NCBI GenBank assembly: GCA_963969495.1
Contig: OZ018326.1
Coordinates: forward strand, 177,540,497 to 177,604,496
Length of the DNA: 64,000 nucleotides
Reading direction: 5' to 3'
Source: Ceratothoa steindachneri
Lineage: Eukaryota; Arthropoda; Malacostraca; Isopoda; Cymothoidae
Within the stretch, counting starts at the first letter, position 1. Each line of letters begins with the position of its first letter. Both the position numbers and the translations under genes were made by a program. Positions 33,490 through 45,196 of the stretch are shown piece after piece. The notes beneath the pieces are model-generated. The model was not told where the DNA came from and did not search any database. It saw nothing but the letters and a program-made list of their open reading frames with translations.

Positions 33490-34125
33490 ATATTAAACAT
33501 GGTCTGCTGACCAAAGACGCGTACTTCACTTATTCTGATTTATGACCTTACAACCTTTAAATCTTTCAATAATTCAAGGACTAACGTGGAGGGACCTTGG
33601 CAATTATAACATTCGAGAGAAAGTGTAAAACAACATATGGGTTTAAAATTTCGTTTGAATCGACCGAATAGTTATGATGTTATTACAAAATAATTCCCGG
33701 GATAACCTTGTGGGAACCTTGACAATTATTTTATCATTCGAAAGAGAATGTAAAACAAACATAAGGGTCTCAAATTTCGTTAGAATCGACAAAATAGTTA
33801 CAATGTTATTACCCCCTACCCCCCAAAAAAATTAAAACGGGGATTAACCGACAGAGTCAGATATAGAATCGCACGCGACTAAACAAGGTCTTCTGAACAA
33901 AGTCTCATGCTCTCGCTTATTCTGATATATGATCTTACGACCTTGAAAACTTTCAATAATTCCAGCACTAACATTGATAGAATCTTAGCAATTATATCAT
34001 TCGAAAGAAAATGTAAGACAACATAAAGGTTTCAAATTTCGTTAGAATCGGCCAAATAGCTACAATGTTATTACAAAAAAAGCAAACGGGGCACAACCGA
34101 CCGACATATAAACTCGCACGCTGTG
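33490..34125 (+). repeat. Diverged repeat, three units
   Basis: A block containing AAATTTCGTT(A/T)GAATCG followed by AATAG(T/C)TA and TGTTATTAC occurs near 33650, 33773 and 34037. The longer unit, starting CTTATTCTGAT(T/A)TATGA(C/T)CTTAC, is present at about 33532 and 33916; the middle unit lacks that part. A CATTCGAAAG-like box precedes each copy. Units 1 and 3 are about 384 bp apart. The GACCGACA string at the end resembles 3' ends of some arthropod retroelements, but no coding part is attached. Confidence 0.65.
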
Positions 34126-34641
34126 GCGGAGCGAATGTGAATGTATTTGTAGGGCCATTCTCGCACCTCTTTTCTAGCAGACCTCTCCCACCCTCTGGAA
34201 GAATGTGTGTGTTAATGGCGAAATGTTTTTTTTATATATAAAATATCTATTATGGATATCATGTTCTATTTAAAAAAAATTTATCTTTCTAGAAGCCACT
34301 CTGTTAAATTTTGCGAGATTATAACTTCCCTTCGTAAAGAGTGGCTGGCATTGTAAAATTAGAATAATATAAGTGAAATTAGTTTACGTCCACTAATTAA
34401 TTAATAATTCGTTTGGAAGGGAGGGCTTTAATAGCCTCAAGGCCGCGACCGGATCGCTTATCATTATTATTGATCGCGGAAGCACCAGGCCTTTATAACG
34501 CGCGCAAGGACTTTTAGTTACAAGGAGTGATCATAGGTAAGATTTTTCCCCGGGGAGACCATAAACCACATGAAATAAAGGACTCGCTTGTTTGTTTGTT
34601 TGTTTTTTAATACTTTTTGTTTGGCAGTAGGATCGTTTTTT

Positions 34642-34645
<4 letters not shown>

Positions 34646-34710
<65 letters not shown>
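34646..34710. repeat. (TA)n microsatellite, about 65 bp
   Basis: Uninterrupted alternating T and A, after a T-rich stretch and before GAATATGTACC. Confidence 0.97.
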
Positions 34711-34713
<3 letters not shown>

Positions 34714-35813
34714 TATGTACCACGAAAGGAATAAAAAGCAGATTAGAGTTAGTACTTTCGTCTATTCGACATTTTCAAACTCAATGGTGAGAAAAATAAC
34801 ACACCCAATATTTATACAAAGCACGTTTCCCGGGGATGAGGTCAACATTTTAATGCTATCAGATAAGTCGGATTTTAGAAAAAATTGGATCTAGCGAAAA
34901 CAGCCCTGGGCTAATATTGAGATTACTCTCCTTTTTTATCGAAGTTATTTCTAATAATTCTTTTATAATATCCCAAAACAAAATGGTGAAGTTCATAAAT
35001 AAATATAAGAATCGAAATTTTGTGATTTTTTTTTAAAACCCAAAGAATTACAAATGGTGAAGTTCAGAAAGTTTATTTTTATATATCTTCTTCTATAACT
35101 ATATTTTAGCAACGTGATATTTTGAAAGGGGTAAAATTTAGTTTAGAGGTCATTTTTAATTTTTTTCTAATTGCCGAAGTTCAGAAAATTTATAAAAATT
35201 TAACCATGGCTGCTTTTTTTTAGATTTTAAATTTTAATCTTAGCAGCGAAGCCATTGCCTGGTATTGATATGAATAAATATCATTCCCATTACAAATAAC
35301 TTTATTATTTCATAAATTTGCATTGATTAGCATATGTGCAAACAGCTCCAGCCACATACATAACCACACAAGTTGCCAATCACAACACCACTGTCTCTCA
35401 CTCTATTTTCTTCACAAACACAACGTATCACTCTTCCGCACTTGAACCTAACTAAAGGGTGTTTTCTTACCCTACCCCTTACGATGAAGAACTGGTGACC
35501 TCTTTTGAGATACAAGCAGTTATTACTCACAAGGTTAGGTCAAAAAACACCAACTTCATTCTATAACTCCGCCTCCATTGATGATCGGCTCCGCTGCGCA
35601 TACAATTTTCAAATAATGTCATTCGGATCTTTATGTGAATTTAGTTTTCCTTTCTGATCATCTCGACCGACTTGATAAGAAATGGGGAGCGGACTTATCC
35701 TTAAACTAACAGGGCAACTAAGATCAAGGTAAAATATTAGCAAAAATTGTTTTCATTTGCTGTTAGTTACCTAGGATTGCTAAAAACTAATGATTAAATT
35801 AATGTAAAAACGG

Positions 35814-35815
<2 letters not shown>

Positions 35816-35897
<82 letters not shown>
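35816..35897. repeat. (TA)n microsatellite, about 82 bp
   Basis: Uninterrupted alternating A and T, immediately followed (plus strand) by a short tRNA-like segment read on the minus strand. Confidence 0.97.
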
Positions 35898-35898
<1 letters not shown>

Positions 35899-35924
35899 TT
35901 GAATAAAGTTTACGAATGATGAGA

Positions 35925-35985
35925 AAACAGCCATTAAAGGGATTCGAACGAACCGTTGCTACCACTGAGCCTCGATGGAAAAGAA
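35925..35985 (-). repeat. Possible tRNA-derived SINE head or tRNA fragment
   Basis: The minus strand contains GGCTCAGTGGTAG, an A-box match, and GTTCGAATCCC, a B-box match, as in internal polymerase III promoters. The boxes are only about 10-15 nt apart, against roughly 30 in a tRNA, so the anticodon arm is deleted and this is not a working tRNA gene. It directly abuts the (TA)n tract. Confidence 0.45.
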
Positions 35986-36540
35986 ATAAACTTTTATAAT
36001 TCCATTAATAAAATTTTTCTACCATTAACAGTTAACTACAAATATTCGAAATTAATGAAAAATCCTCAAAAGTGCAACACATGGCGTATTTGGTTGATAA
36101 TCATTATTATTTTTATAACAAAAAACTACCGATTAATTCAATTTCGTAGTATTTGAAGCACTGATTAACTTCTGAAAAGTGTAAAGAATAAATCTAAATG
36201 AAAGTCTTGAGATTGTCTTTTATATCTTTTATATTTTGGTAAAAGATGCTAAGGACTGTAAAGAGGCGGTGACACAAACTCAAAGGGTCATGAAGAAGTA
36301 AGGCTTATTATATTTATTATAGAATCCCTCTCTAATATAAGCTGGGGCGTTGGTGCCTTTTATTTATTTATAAAAAATGGAACCATTTAGCTTATCTCCA
36401 CATAAAATTTTAAAAAGTTGAGTATAAGCGATGAAATTAGCGGAACTGAGTAAGATAACCACCCAGTCCGATAAGCCATATGGTCGCGAAGATGCCTAAA
36501 CTTCTTAATTAAGTCTCGCTGATTTCTCTAATGAATGGGG

Positions 36541-36567
36541 TTTCAGTCGTTAGAGGAACGACTGAAA
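36541..36567. repeat. Perfect 11-bp hairpin
   Basis: TTTCAGTCGTT, loop AGAGG, then AACGACTGAAA: an 11-bp perfect stem with a 5-nt loop in AT-rich non-coding DNA. No downstream poly-T and no adjacent gene gives it a role. Confidence 0.7.
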
Positions 36568-36879
36568 ATAAACGCTGGACATTCCTAAGACAATTCCAAT
36601 TAGCCTGAGTGAAAGTTTCAACACCTAAAATGGAGAATTAGCGTTTTTTTTTCCCTATGTAAGAGAGTCATTCGGATTTGGCCGACCGTTAATGGTTCGC
36701 TAACGTATGACACCTCTCTTAGATTCTTCGGGAATGGGCCATAAAACTGGAGTCTTCCCACTGTGGTTAATTACCACCGATTTCGTTCTTACTTTTCTTC
36801 AGAGTTAGGCGCAAATAATCCTTCATCCGTTATGCGTTAAAAATCTAACATAAGTTTACGCTAAATCGGTAACGTTACC

Positions 36880-37900
36880 TCTTATTTTAGTATTATAAAG
36901 CAATACATAGGACGGGGTTTTTTTTTGCTCTAAACCCACGTCAAAACTGCGAAAACTATAAAAAATAAAAAGTGCCAAAATTATAAAGAACGAAAACAGA
37001 AAACTTGCAACTAATTATCAGATTAACGATTAAATGGATCCACCTCTGCTTTCCACACACGGCAAATGGAAGGAATAAGAGGGATTAAATCTCTCGTGTT
37101 CGGGTTTGCCGAATTTGGAATTTCTGCGCTTGGAGACTTCAGCCCGAAAAGAGACCCCCTTTTGGGAAAAGGGGACACAGCACCAAGAGCTGCATCGATA
37201 TGAACGTAAATGCGGGGGCAACAAAGTGACAGTAGTTTTACGTGTAGTGAGATGTAATGGGTTGGATTTTTTTCTTAAAAATTAAAGGGAAAAGTAACAA
37301 GGGCGTATTCCACCAAAGTTTGTAATGAGGAATGAGTAAAGAAATTCATGAAAGAGGAAGTGAAAATATAAAGGAGATATACTACTGCCAGGACGGGGTG
37401 CATAAGCAGGGGTTGGGGTTTTAAGGGAACGCACCGGTAGGCTTTGGTGCCAGGAAGGTAGGATATTCTATAGATGTCAACAGTAGCATTCTTTTCATTC
37501 TACACATTATATCTTCTTGGGAGGATAGCAATTGAAACGAACTAGGCACCCTGTAGAACGGAAAAAGTGTGAGGGAAATTGAGCCTTGAGAAATACTTGC
37601 CCGCCTCTTCACCGCGGCCTAGAGGGAGGAAGAAACCCTAATCGCCCACACAGAACATGGATGAGTGAACGAAAGCTGGTCGGCGACTAGGTTGTAAAAT
37701 TATTTGCCGGCTAAGGAAAATAATAAATGAGAGCCTTCTAAAGGAGGTGACGATAAAGAGGGTAAAAATAGTGTGTTCTAGATAAATAAAAGCGCGGGGA
37801 AGTTTCGATCTAGTTGAAGCCTACTGGAGCCACTGAGGCCGGGAGAGCTGCTAGGTTTAACACTCTAAAGAAGTCACGCCCTTGCGCTGGATTAGGCAAG
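36880..37900. other. GC-richer island, unclassified
   Basis: A block of raised GC with an A-rich stretch (36958-37015) followed by GC-rich DNA and a CCCCTTTTGGGAAAAGGGG hairpin near 37154-37173. Its layout recalls the LTR-like elements at 45.2 and 57.1 kb, but I could not find terminal TGTCG/CA ends or a target duplication. No coding frame is supported. Confidence 0.35.
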
Positions 37901-38344
37901 TTTTAGGGGCGTCAAGAAACACCCTCCCCATTTTTTTGGCGGTCGACTGTGTAAATCTTGACAAACCCTATTAATTGTAGGGATCAAAAGCATTAAACAA
38001 GTTTGAAACTTCATTCGGACATAATTTTCGGAACGGCGAAGACTTCTATCCTTAGCCCGATTATGATTTCTGATTCGAGGTAAGAAGACAAGTTCCTGCA
38101 TTCTGTACAACATTCTAAACAACATAAAGTCAATACTAAAAGAAAGTTAATCAGAACACGAACTAACTATCTTTGCAATAAATTCTCTTTCGTTATACAA
38201 TTTAGTAACGCACCTGTTTTCTCTTTAAAAAAAACAACATAAACTAATAGGTTGGAAACAAAGTTCTCGCCAACTTTGATTGACAAAGACTTACAACGAA
38301 ACAATAGAGTAAAAGAAACATATTAATGAAACGTTATTTCCGAG

Positions 38345-39150
38345 CACTTGCTTCCAACGACGGGATTCCTTTGTTGTAAAATTCAGTTGGTTTCCTAGCA
38401 ATAAATTCTCCAACTGGAGTTTTCAGTTTTTCATCATTTGCGAACTTTTTGAAATTCAAGAAGTTCTGTCATGCCCGGAAAATATGGTAGTCTGTTGGTT
38501 CTAGGTCTAGCGAGTACGGTGTATCTGTCCTCTGTTGCAATTGTTGACTGCATAATGGAGCGTCGATAGACTGATTGCGTTCCAACATTTTCTAGTAAAT
38601 CACTCCCTTTACATCTCACCAGACACAAACCATAAGCTTTTTTTGATGTAGGTAGACCTTTGCTTGAATTTGTGCTGGTGCACCCCTGTCTCTCCAGTTT
38701 CTTTTGCTTGTTATGTTGAGTGTAGACACAATTTATCATCTGCAGTAACCACATTTCTTGCATAGTAGTGTCAACCAGCCATCTCTGCGGCACTGACGGT
38801 CGAACTGGGTCAGTTTATGTAGAATCCCTACGCCTAGTTTGTGAATTTGCTCATTTTCACTAAATGATTCCAAATGGCTGACACATTTCTTTTCAGCCAG
38901 CTCGAGTGATGTCAGATGTGGATCAGTTTCGACACAGGCGCACAAATGGTTATTTTCAATAAGTGAGAGTCAACCTTGGCTGATTTTGGAGATCAAATTT
39001 GCCACGCTGAAACTTCTTAACCCATCGTAGGCTGTGCGACGACTTATTGCCTCTTATTTAAATGCTTGGTTGATACGACGTGGCGATTGGGCATCGTTTA
39101 AACCGTATTTGCAATCATACAGTCATTTGATCGGTAAATTTGAAACTTCA
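38345..39150 (-). pseudogene. Mariner-type transposase remnant
   Basis: Minus strand, N to C: RRINQAFK and IENNHLCACVETDPHLTSLE then LAEKKCVSHLE (the DNA-binding HTH segment, about 39090-38860), a linker, then in other frames VCVW-like and ERNQSI, PYSLDLEPTDYHIFRA (the last catalytic Asp box, usual form YSPDLAPSDYHLF, about 38510-38470), QNFLNFKKFAND, and EFIARKPTEFYNKGIPSL near 38400-38350. Between NQSI and PYSLDL relatives have about 40 residues including the HDNARPH catalytic Asp; here only a short stretch remains, so the catalytic core is deleted. Frameshifts and stops are frequent. It belongs to the mariner (DD34D) group. Confidence 0.82.
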
Positions 39151-39154
39151 GACA

Positions 39155-39320
39155 TAGAGGGTGTCTCACCAATTACTGTGTAATGGCCTAGGCTTTCCTT
39201 AGACTCGCTTGAAAATGCATAGTGGCCTAGTCTACTTAGGTTCTAGGTCACTGTGCACTTTCAAGTGAGACCTAGGAAAAACTAGACCAATACGCATTAA
39301 CTAGTCGTACATCCTGTATA
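39155..39320. mobile_element. Palindromic MITE, 166 bp
   Basis: Two 76-nt arms (39155-39230 and 39243-39318) are inverted copies at about 72 percent by my alignment, around a 12-nt loop. The tips are TAGAGGGTGTCTC on the left and, as reverse complement, TACAGGATGTACG on the right, with TA at each outer edge, as expected of a TA-targeting DNA transposon. It abuts the 5' side of the mariner remnant, so it may be mariner-derived or an independent insertion at that edge. Confidence 0.75.
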
Positions 39321-42299
39321 AATTTCTAAATAAATAAATTTTTCAAAGAGATTGTGCGGGAAATTTATTTCCAACCTAATACTTTTATATTTTCTAATGA
39401 TCTACTCTCTACGTGCATTTAAGTAGCAACTTTAATTAGAGGCAACTTAAAAACATAAGAAACATATTTTAATTCCACGTTATTTTTGCAAAAGTTCATT
39501 AGATGAATAAATAAAGACCATAAATACGATGTATGTGACTATCTGACTATCTTTTGTGATCTAATGAGTCAGATTCAAAATGATAATAAATGGGCTAGGC
39601 AAAATAATGGATACAGTTTGTTAAATAGAAGCTTCAGTATTTAAAATATAGTTGGGTTCTCTTTTGCAGCTATAACTGTTCTAGGAAATGACTTTGATAG
39701 CTTTTTGATATTGACTAAAACAATTTTAGGCCATTCTTGAAGAAAAACACGGTACATTTTCATCTGCACCCAAGGCGAGTAATGAGTTTCGCCTCAAATT
39801 GCACCCATACAAAACAGATGTTTTAAGTGTGGAGGCCAATTTCTGTTAAAACTCACTTTTACTCCTCTACCTATGTACTATCATTTTAGAAACCACCACA
39901 GTATTCCGATATAATGATTGTCGAACAGGATTAAACTACTCACATAAACTAGGGTAATACTCTTGATTGTTATGCACATGGATTGTAAGTGCAAGATAAT
40001 AGAATTCCATGATATCCCCTCCCATCTCATCAGGAAATTGCTTCTATTCTTCAGTGGAGGTTAAGAAACTAGGATTATAAGCTTAGATAGGTTGCCCATA
40101 TCTGTAAACACATTCTAACCATTTTTCTTTATCACTTCGATATTGTGTTAAGAAAGGATCGTTTTGGCAATTGTATAACTTTTTATGCATCCAGCTCTAT
40201 GTAGCTATTGACGGAACTATTTTAATCTACACAAAGTGGCGTCGTGTTGGTTTATTTCTACAGTCACTCTTACAATTGTAGGTTGATGTTTTGATTTTAA
40301 TAGCGCCTTTCAAAACTCAGCAGTCTTTGTCAATAAGTTTTACGTTCAATGGAGAGATACACTTAAGATAGCTGGTTTGCCTCGTGTTTGTGACGCAAAT
40401 CTTACTTTAGACTCACTTCCTCTCGAACCATTACAAAATGAGCAGTTTTTGTGAATGAGTCTCCAATTTGCTTACAATGAAAATCTGCAAGGTCACCCAT
40501 TTTTTGTTTTTTATTAATCTATAGGTCAGAAAGAAGGACATTTTGCTGCATATCACCAAAAGGTATGGGATGTCTGAAATGTATATAAGAAGAACTTGTG
40601 GACCACTGGACTTTTCAATTTTAACTCTCGTTGTTTTTATTTTATTTATGTCTTTAGGTATTTATTTATAATTTTATATAAATTTCAATAATTAGGCCAT
40701 GGCAATGTCACTACCATGAAAGGCAAAATCCACCTTGGAGATAAAGAGATAGATGAGGGAAGACTAGATAGGATAAACCACTTAAAGGAAGATCGCAGAA
40801 GGCTAACCTTTTGAAAGCAGTGAGAAGAGGCAAAATTTCTCTCCCAACCCGAATTTTATATCCATTTATTGGCCAGATTAGGGTAATAAAATTATTCGAG
40901 ACGTACATAGCGGGAATAGGAAAGAAGGAGAGCACTTGACGAATATGAGTAAGTGGAGCTGGCAAGTCTCATAAATATACCTATGCTCAGCAACATTGAA
41001 AATCTTTTCCTTGAGCCCATCTAAACTGATTGCGAGGAGAATTTGTGGCCTTATTTCTTCGAAGCGGCAATTTTCAGGCAAGTGAGAAGATGGAAAAAAA
41101 AATATTATGGCAATGGTTCAGAAAAGAGTGGATGGTCTTTAGCATCTATAAAATGTCCATGGTTAGAATATAAGTGAATGTAAAAATGTAAAGCAATAAA
41201 GATAAATAGTGTCATGTTAGTGGCTCTTTAGTAGACACATCAGGAAGAAAAATGAAAGTATCGCCCACTATTACAAACATAAGAATGAAAAAGAATCTAA
41301 GTCAACCTTAGAAGGATATGTGATAGATTAGATTTTATTTTACCACAATTGTCTGGGCAGTTTAGTGTACACGAAAAAGAGAATGTGATTGTGAGAGGTC
41401 CAGCAACTCTCACTTATATGCATGGTGGCTTCTCGGAGAGTTTTGAACTCGAGGGAACGTGACCCGATTCGACCTCGGCTATTAAACGAGGTAAGAGACG
41501 CGTGGAAGGTCGTCCCAGGCTAGAAGGGTTTTGACACAAAAGATGGGGTTCACCTTGTCGTGTTCAAAACAAAAGCTCCATTACGAGTTTCGAAAACCTG
41601 AAAGGAGAATGCACAAAGTAGTTCTTGCTTTGAATCTCTAAAGAGAACTGAAAAGGAAAATACTCTTTGACATATTCCTGAAAACCATGTTACCATAGGT
41701 CTGAGTTACGCAAAAACATGAAATATCCATACCCTTCGCTCTCAAACAAAGGACACCACGGCCTTGCGCTTGAAACATGGAACTTAAATATGCATGGCCT
41801 TCCAAATCGGCCAATCCGATTAATGAATTAATCATAACTGAAGAAGGAAGTTTTGAGAAAATCCGCCATCAAATACTTCTTCGCAACGGTTCAATATCGA
41901 GTTGTAGGTTAGGTTTTCGAAGTTTCAGTTGCTCATGGGCTCCGGAGGACCTGCAGTTAAAATAGAAAGAAATCCGGTAAAAAGATATAATAGTTGCACC
42001 ACTAATTGAAGATGTCATATTTCTTCATATCACTATAATAGTGTTTTAAGAGTAATATAGTTTTGGCAGAGATAGGGTATCAACCATTAAATATGGTCAC
42101 TGCAAGTAAATATTTAAACCCCATTTTTTTAACGCAAGCATGCTTCAGCATCGGGAATTGCTTACGGTTTCGTTTTTTAATGATTTTCATATTCTGAGAT
42201 ATTTGAAGTGTTATGGTGATTACGTTATTTGAGTTTGTAAGATTTATATTAGTATATAGTCGATGGCTAAGTTAAGCCACTTCGAGAATAGTGTGATTA
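39321..42299. other. Intergenic AT-rich DNA, no gene supported
   Basis: Open frames of 60-84 codons occur on both strands (for example 40711-41081 minus, 41777-41965 plus). They have no recognisable domain. FEEIRPQILLA (minus, near 41060) and FEKIRHQILLR (plus, near 41850) are similar short peptides on opposite strands, which may mark a decayed inverted repeat. Confidence 0.4.
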
Positions 42300-42380
42300 C
42301 CAAGGGTGATGGCACCGAGCTTTGGTACCACCCTTGGGACAGCCAAATGGGTTTCTTAAATGCCTTGTGTTCACAAGGCA
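42300..42380. repeat. Two adjacent hairpins
   Basis: CCAAGGGTG...ACC pairs with GGTACCACCCTTGG (42300-42338). It is followed by TGCCTTGTGTTCACAAGGCA (42361-42380), a perfect 9-bp stem with a 2-nt loop. Both lie in non-coding DNA. Confidence 0.7.
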
Positions 42381-42527
42381 CTGACTCCAAAAGAGTAGAA
42401 AGATCTCTTCTTGCTTGATTGTAGGCTAGGTAAATGGTGATCGGAGATTTCCTCGAAGGTAAAATAAATCTTTGAGCTGAATTCAAAATTCTTTATTCGG
42501 CGGCAACTTTAGAATGGTCTTCAGATA

Positions 42528-43330
42528 TCTTTTCTTGATAAAAGAATTCATCCTTAAACATATTCCATTTCCCTCTTTATACCAACGTCTCGCATACATG
42601 AATGCGGTATTTTAACAGGGATGTATACCTAATTTATATATTTGCTTTGTTTCCATTACAAATTTATTCTCTCAAATTACATTTACTTATTTTAACAATT
42701 CTCACACAATTATCCAATCTTATAATTGCTATATAATAATAAACAAGGAATTAATACAATCTTTCTTCAATATCAGGACGAAAGAATTACTTCCTCCTTA
42801 GGATTTATATCGTGGCCAAATGTTCCTGTTTCTCCTATTACAGCTCCCGAAAACATATCCTTTTTATCGTCATTAAACTCGACTTATGATAAATATATTG
42901 AAAAGATAAGATTGTAATTATTTTTTGCATACATTTATATTAATTTTATATTTATTGATTCAAAATTATTATATTCTACTCTTCCATTTCTTTTTAAACT
43001 TCTTCTAAAGTTCAAATAATAAGAGAGAAAAACTTATTTAGTTAGTGACAAAAATAAGCAAGTGATTAAGAAAATGAAAATAATTTGGAGAAATATAACT
43101 TAGCTGCTTAATTTAGATTATTTTTGCCAAAGAGAATTATTTACAATTTTGGAGCAGTGCTCTTTCCCTTTACAGCATTTATCATTTGTATTCCCTTTAC
43201 ATGGAATGTTATTTTGGTTTACCGTAAAACTATTATAAGATTTTATAAGAACTCCAAAGTACTCCTTTTTGAGGTTACTTTGGGTATCTCATTCAATCTT
43301 GCAGCGTGAGCACTACATGAAAACGGAGTT
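42528..43330 (+). repeat. Duplicated segment, copy 1
   Basis: This is the uninterrupted copy of an approximately 800-bp AT-rich segment repeated in direct orientation from 44524. Shared strings include GAATGCGGTATTTTAACAGG, ATACAATCTTTCTTCAATAT, GAAAATGAAAATAATTTGGA and ATTCCCTTTACATG. The copies are diverged and carry no coding frame. This copy keeps ATGTTATTTTGGTTTACCG, the undisturbed version of the site where the other copy received an insertion. Confidence 0.85.
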
Positions 43331-43888
43331 TTAAAATAAAATTACGTATGTATTTAGAAATAATTCTATCTCACGGTACTCATAGGTTCTTTAGAGCGTT
43401 CGGACGCAGGAACTACAACTCTTAAATGCGAACAAAATATCTTGCCGTTTGTGTACGTGCCAGAACTTTATTATTGTTACCTTTATTTTACCTTCCTTCA
43501 CTTGGTATTATTGGCTAAGGCATAAAATTAAATTCATAAGCACTCTTGGAGGTTTTTTATTATTTTATATATATTTTTTTGCATACAGCTTTGTGCGCGC
43601 GCACACAACATTATATTTACTTTCTTATTTCACTTTTGTTATTCATGACTGCCAAACATAAATTTCAGAGGTCTCAGCAATCTTCAGATTCTTTGTTTAA
43701 CTTATGCTATGCCAAGTATTTAATAACATTCATTAGAGCGTTCTTCATGTAGTAGCTGCATTTCCTCATCGCAACAAATCCTTTTTTCTATGTATATTAT
43801 ATGTATGCACCACCCCAAAACTTTTGCCAGGTTAGGTCTGAACCGACGTCCACTTGTAGCGGTTTATCGTAGCTATATCCAAGGTGCT

Positions 43889-44269
43889 TTAAGTAGTCCG
43901 GTGTGTAGAAATGAGCTCGAATAATTCTCGATGCCGAGTCTCGTAGAGCTCAATGATTTTGGTGTTTAGATGAGTAGCTCCGTGACAAGTGATCGTAGGT
44001 GAAATTAAATCCACCGTCTCAGGTGGTGAGGCACTAAATATCAACGATTTTCGACCATCCCGTAACACTGCTTCTTTAAAGACGGGAAACACGATTGTAT
44101 TGTAATTAGATCGACCGCCTCTGGTGGCAAAGCAGCAGATACCCACGATTTGGGGGCATCCAGTAAAGGCTGCTTCGTTGTAGTCAGGAGGATCGATGAT
44201 AGTGAATTTCACCAGATTGGTAAAGAGGGCAGCTTGTTTCTCTCTTGGGAACTCCTTCCTTTTAAGCAT
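43889..44269 (-). pseudogene. Unrecognised reading frame over a 104-bp tandem repeat
   Basis: A 126-codon open minus-strand frame without a known domain. The DNA contains two units (43995-44087 and 44099-44191) spaced 104 bp. Read in their matching frames, the units give SLIFSASPPETVDLIS and SWVSAALPPEAVDLIT, so the units resemble each other at protein level and 104 is one base short of 35 codons. This suggests a decayed coding repeat that has lost frame in one unit. The plus-strand frame 44150-44503 overlaps and is equally unsupported. It sits between the two copies of the 800-bp duplication. Confidence 0.35.
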
Positions 44270-45189
44270 CCATCGGAGGAGTCACCGGGTATGGATGTGT
44301 CTGCCTCCTTGGAAGAGAAGAACACCATAACCGGTGAGAGGTCATATTCTTCTGTAGCTCGAGTAGTCTCTGATGGTGGCGAACTAAGATCTTCCTGGTA
44401 TGATGGTAACCTCTCCATTCCTAGATACGTCTTCCGACGCCACCTTTTCTCTGAACGTAATACTTCCTCTTTTCTTGATAAATTAAACCATCGATCGCAG
44501 TAAAATGGGACGTTTTCAGAGGTCCTTTTCTTGTGTAGAAAATTTAATCCTTAAGCTTAATCCATCTCCCACTTTATGGCCCACATATTTGAATGCGGTA
44601 TTTTAACAGGGATATATACTTAATTTCTATATTTGATTAGTTTTATTATATTAAATTTATTCTCTCAACTTATATTAACTTATTTCAATAATTCTCACAC
44701 AAATATCAAATCTTGTAATTGTTATATAATAATAAATAAGGAAGTAATACAATCTTTCTTCAATATCAGGACAAAAGAACGACTTACTCCTTAGGCCTTT
44801 ATTGTTGACAAATGTCACCGTTTCTCCTATTTCAGCGCCCCTAAAACATATGCTTTTTTTTCAATTAAATTCAATTTATAATAAATATATTGAAAATATA
44901 AGATTGTAGATATTTTCTGTAGACATTTACACTAATTATATTTATTAATTCAAATTATTCTATTCCACTCTTTCGTTTCTTTTTCAAGTTTTTCTAAAGT
45001 TGTCATAATAAGGGAGAAATATTTATTTAGTTATTGATAAAAATAAGCAAGTTAAGAAAATGAAAATAATTTGGAGAAACATAACTAAGTTGCTTAATAT
45101 AGATTATTAAGCAAAAGAGAAATATTTACAATTTAGGAACAGCGCTCCATTTACAGCACTTATCTTTGTATTCCCTTTACATGCAATGT

Positions 45190-45196
45190 TATTTTG
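45190..45196 (+). repeat. Target-site duplication, left (TATTTTG)
   Basis: TATTTTG precedes the insert and recurs at 46415-46421. The related uninterrupted copy has a single TATTTTG at this point. Confidence 0.75.

Noticed and set aside
44150..44503. 117-codon plus-strand frame
   Set aside because: It overlaps the minus-strand frame that contains the 104-bp repeat and has no motif. Neither strand can be called a gene with confidence.
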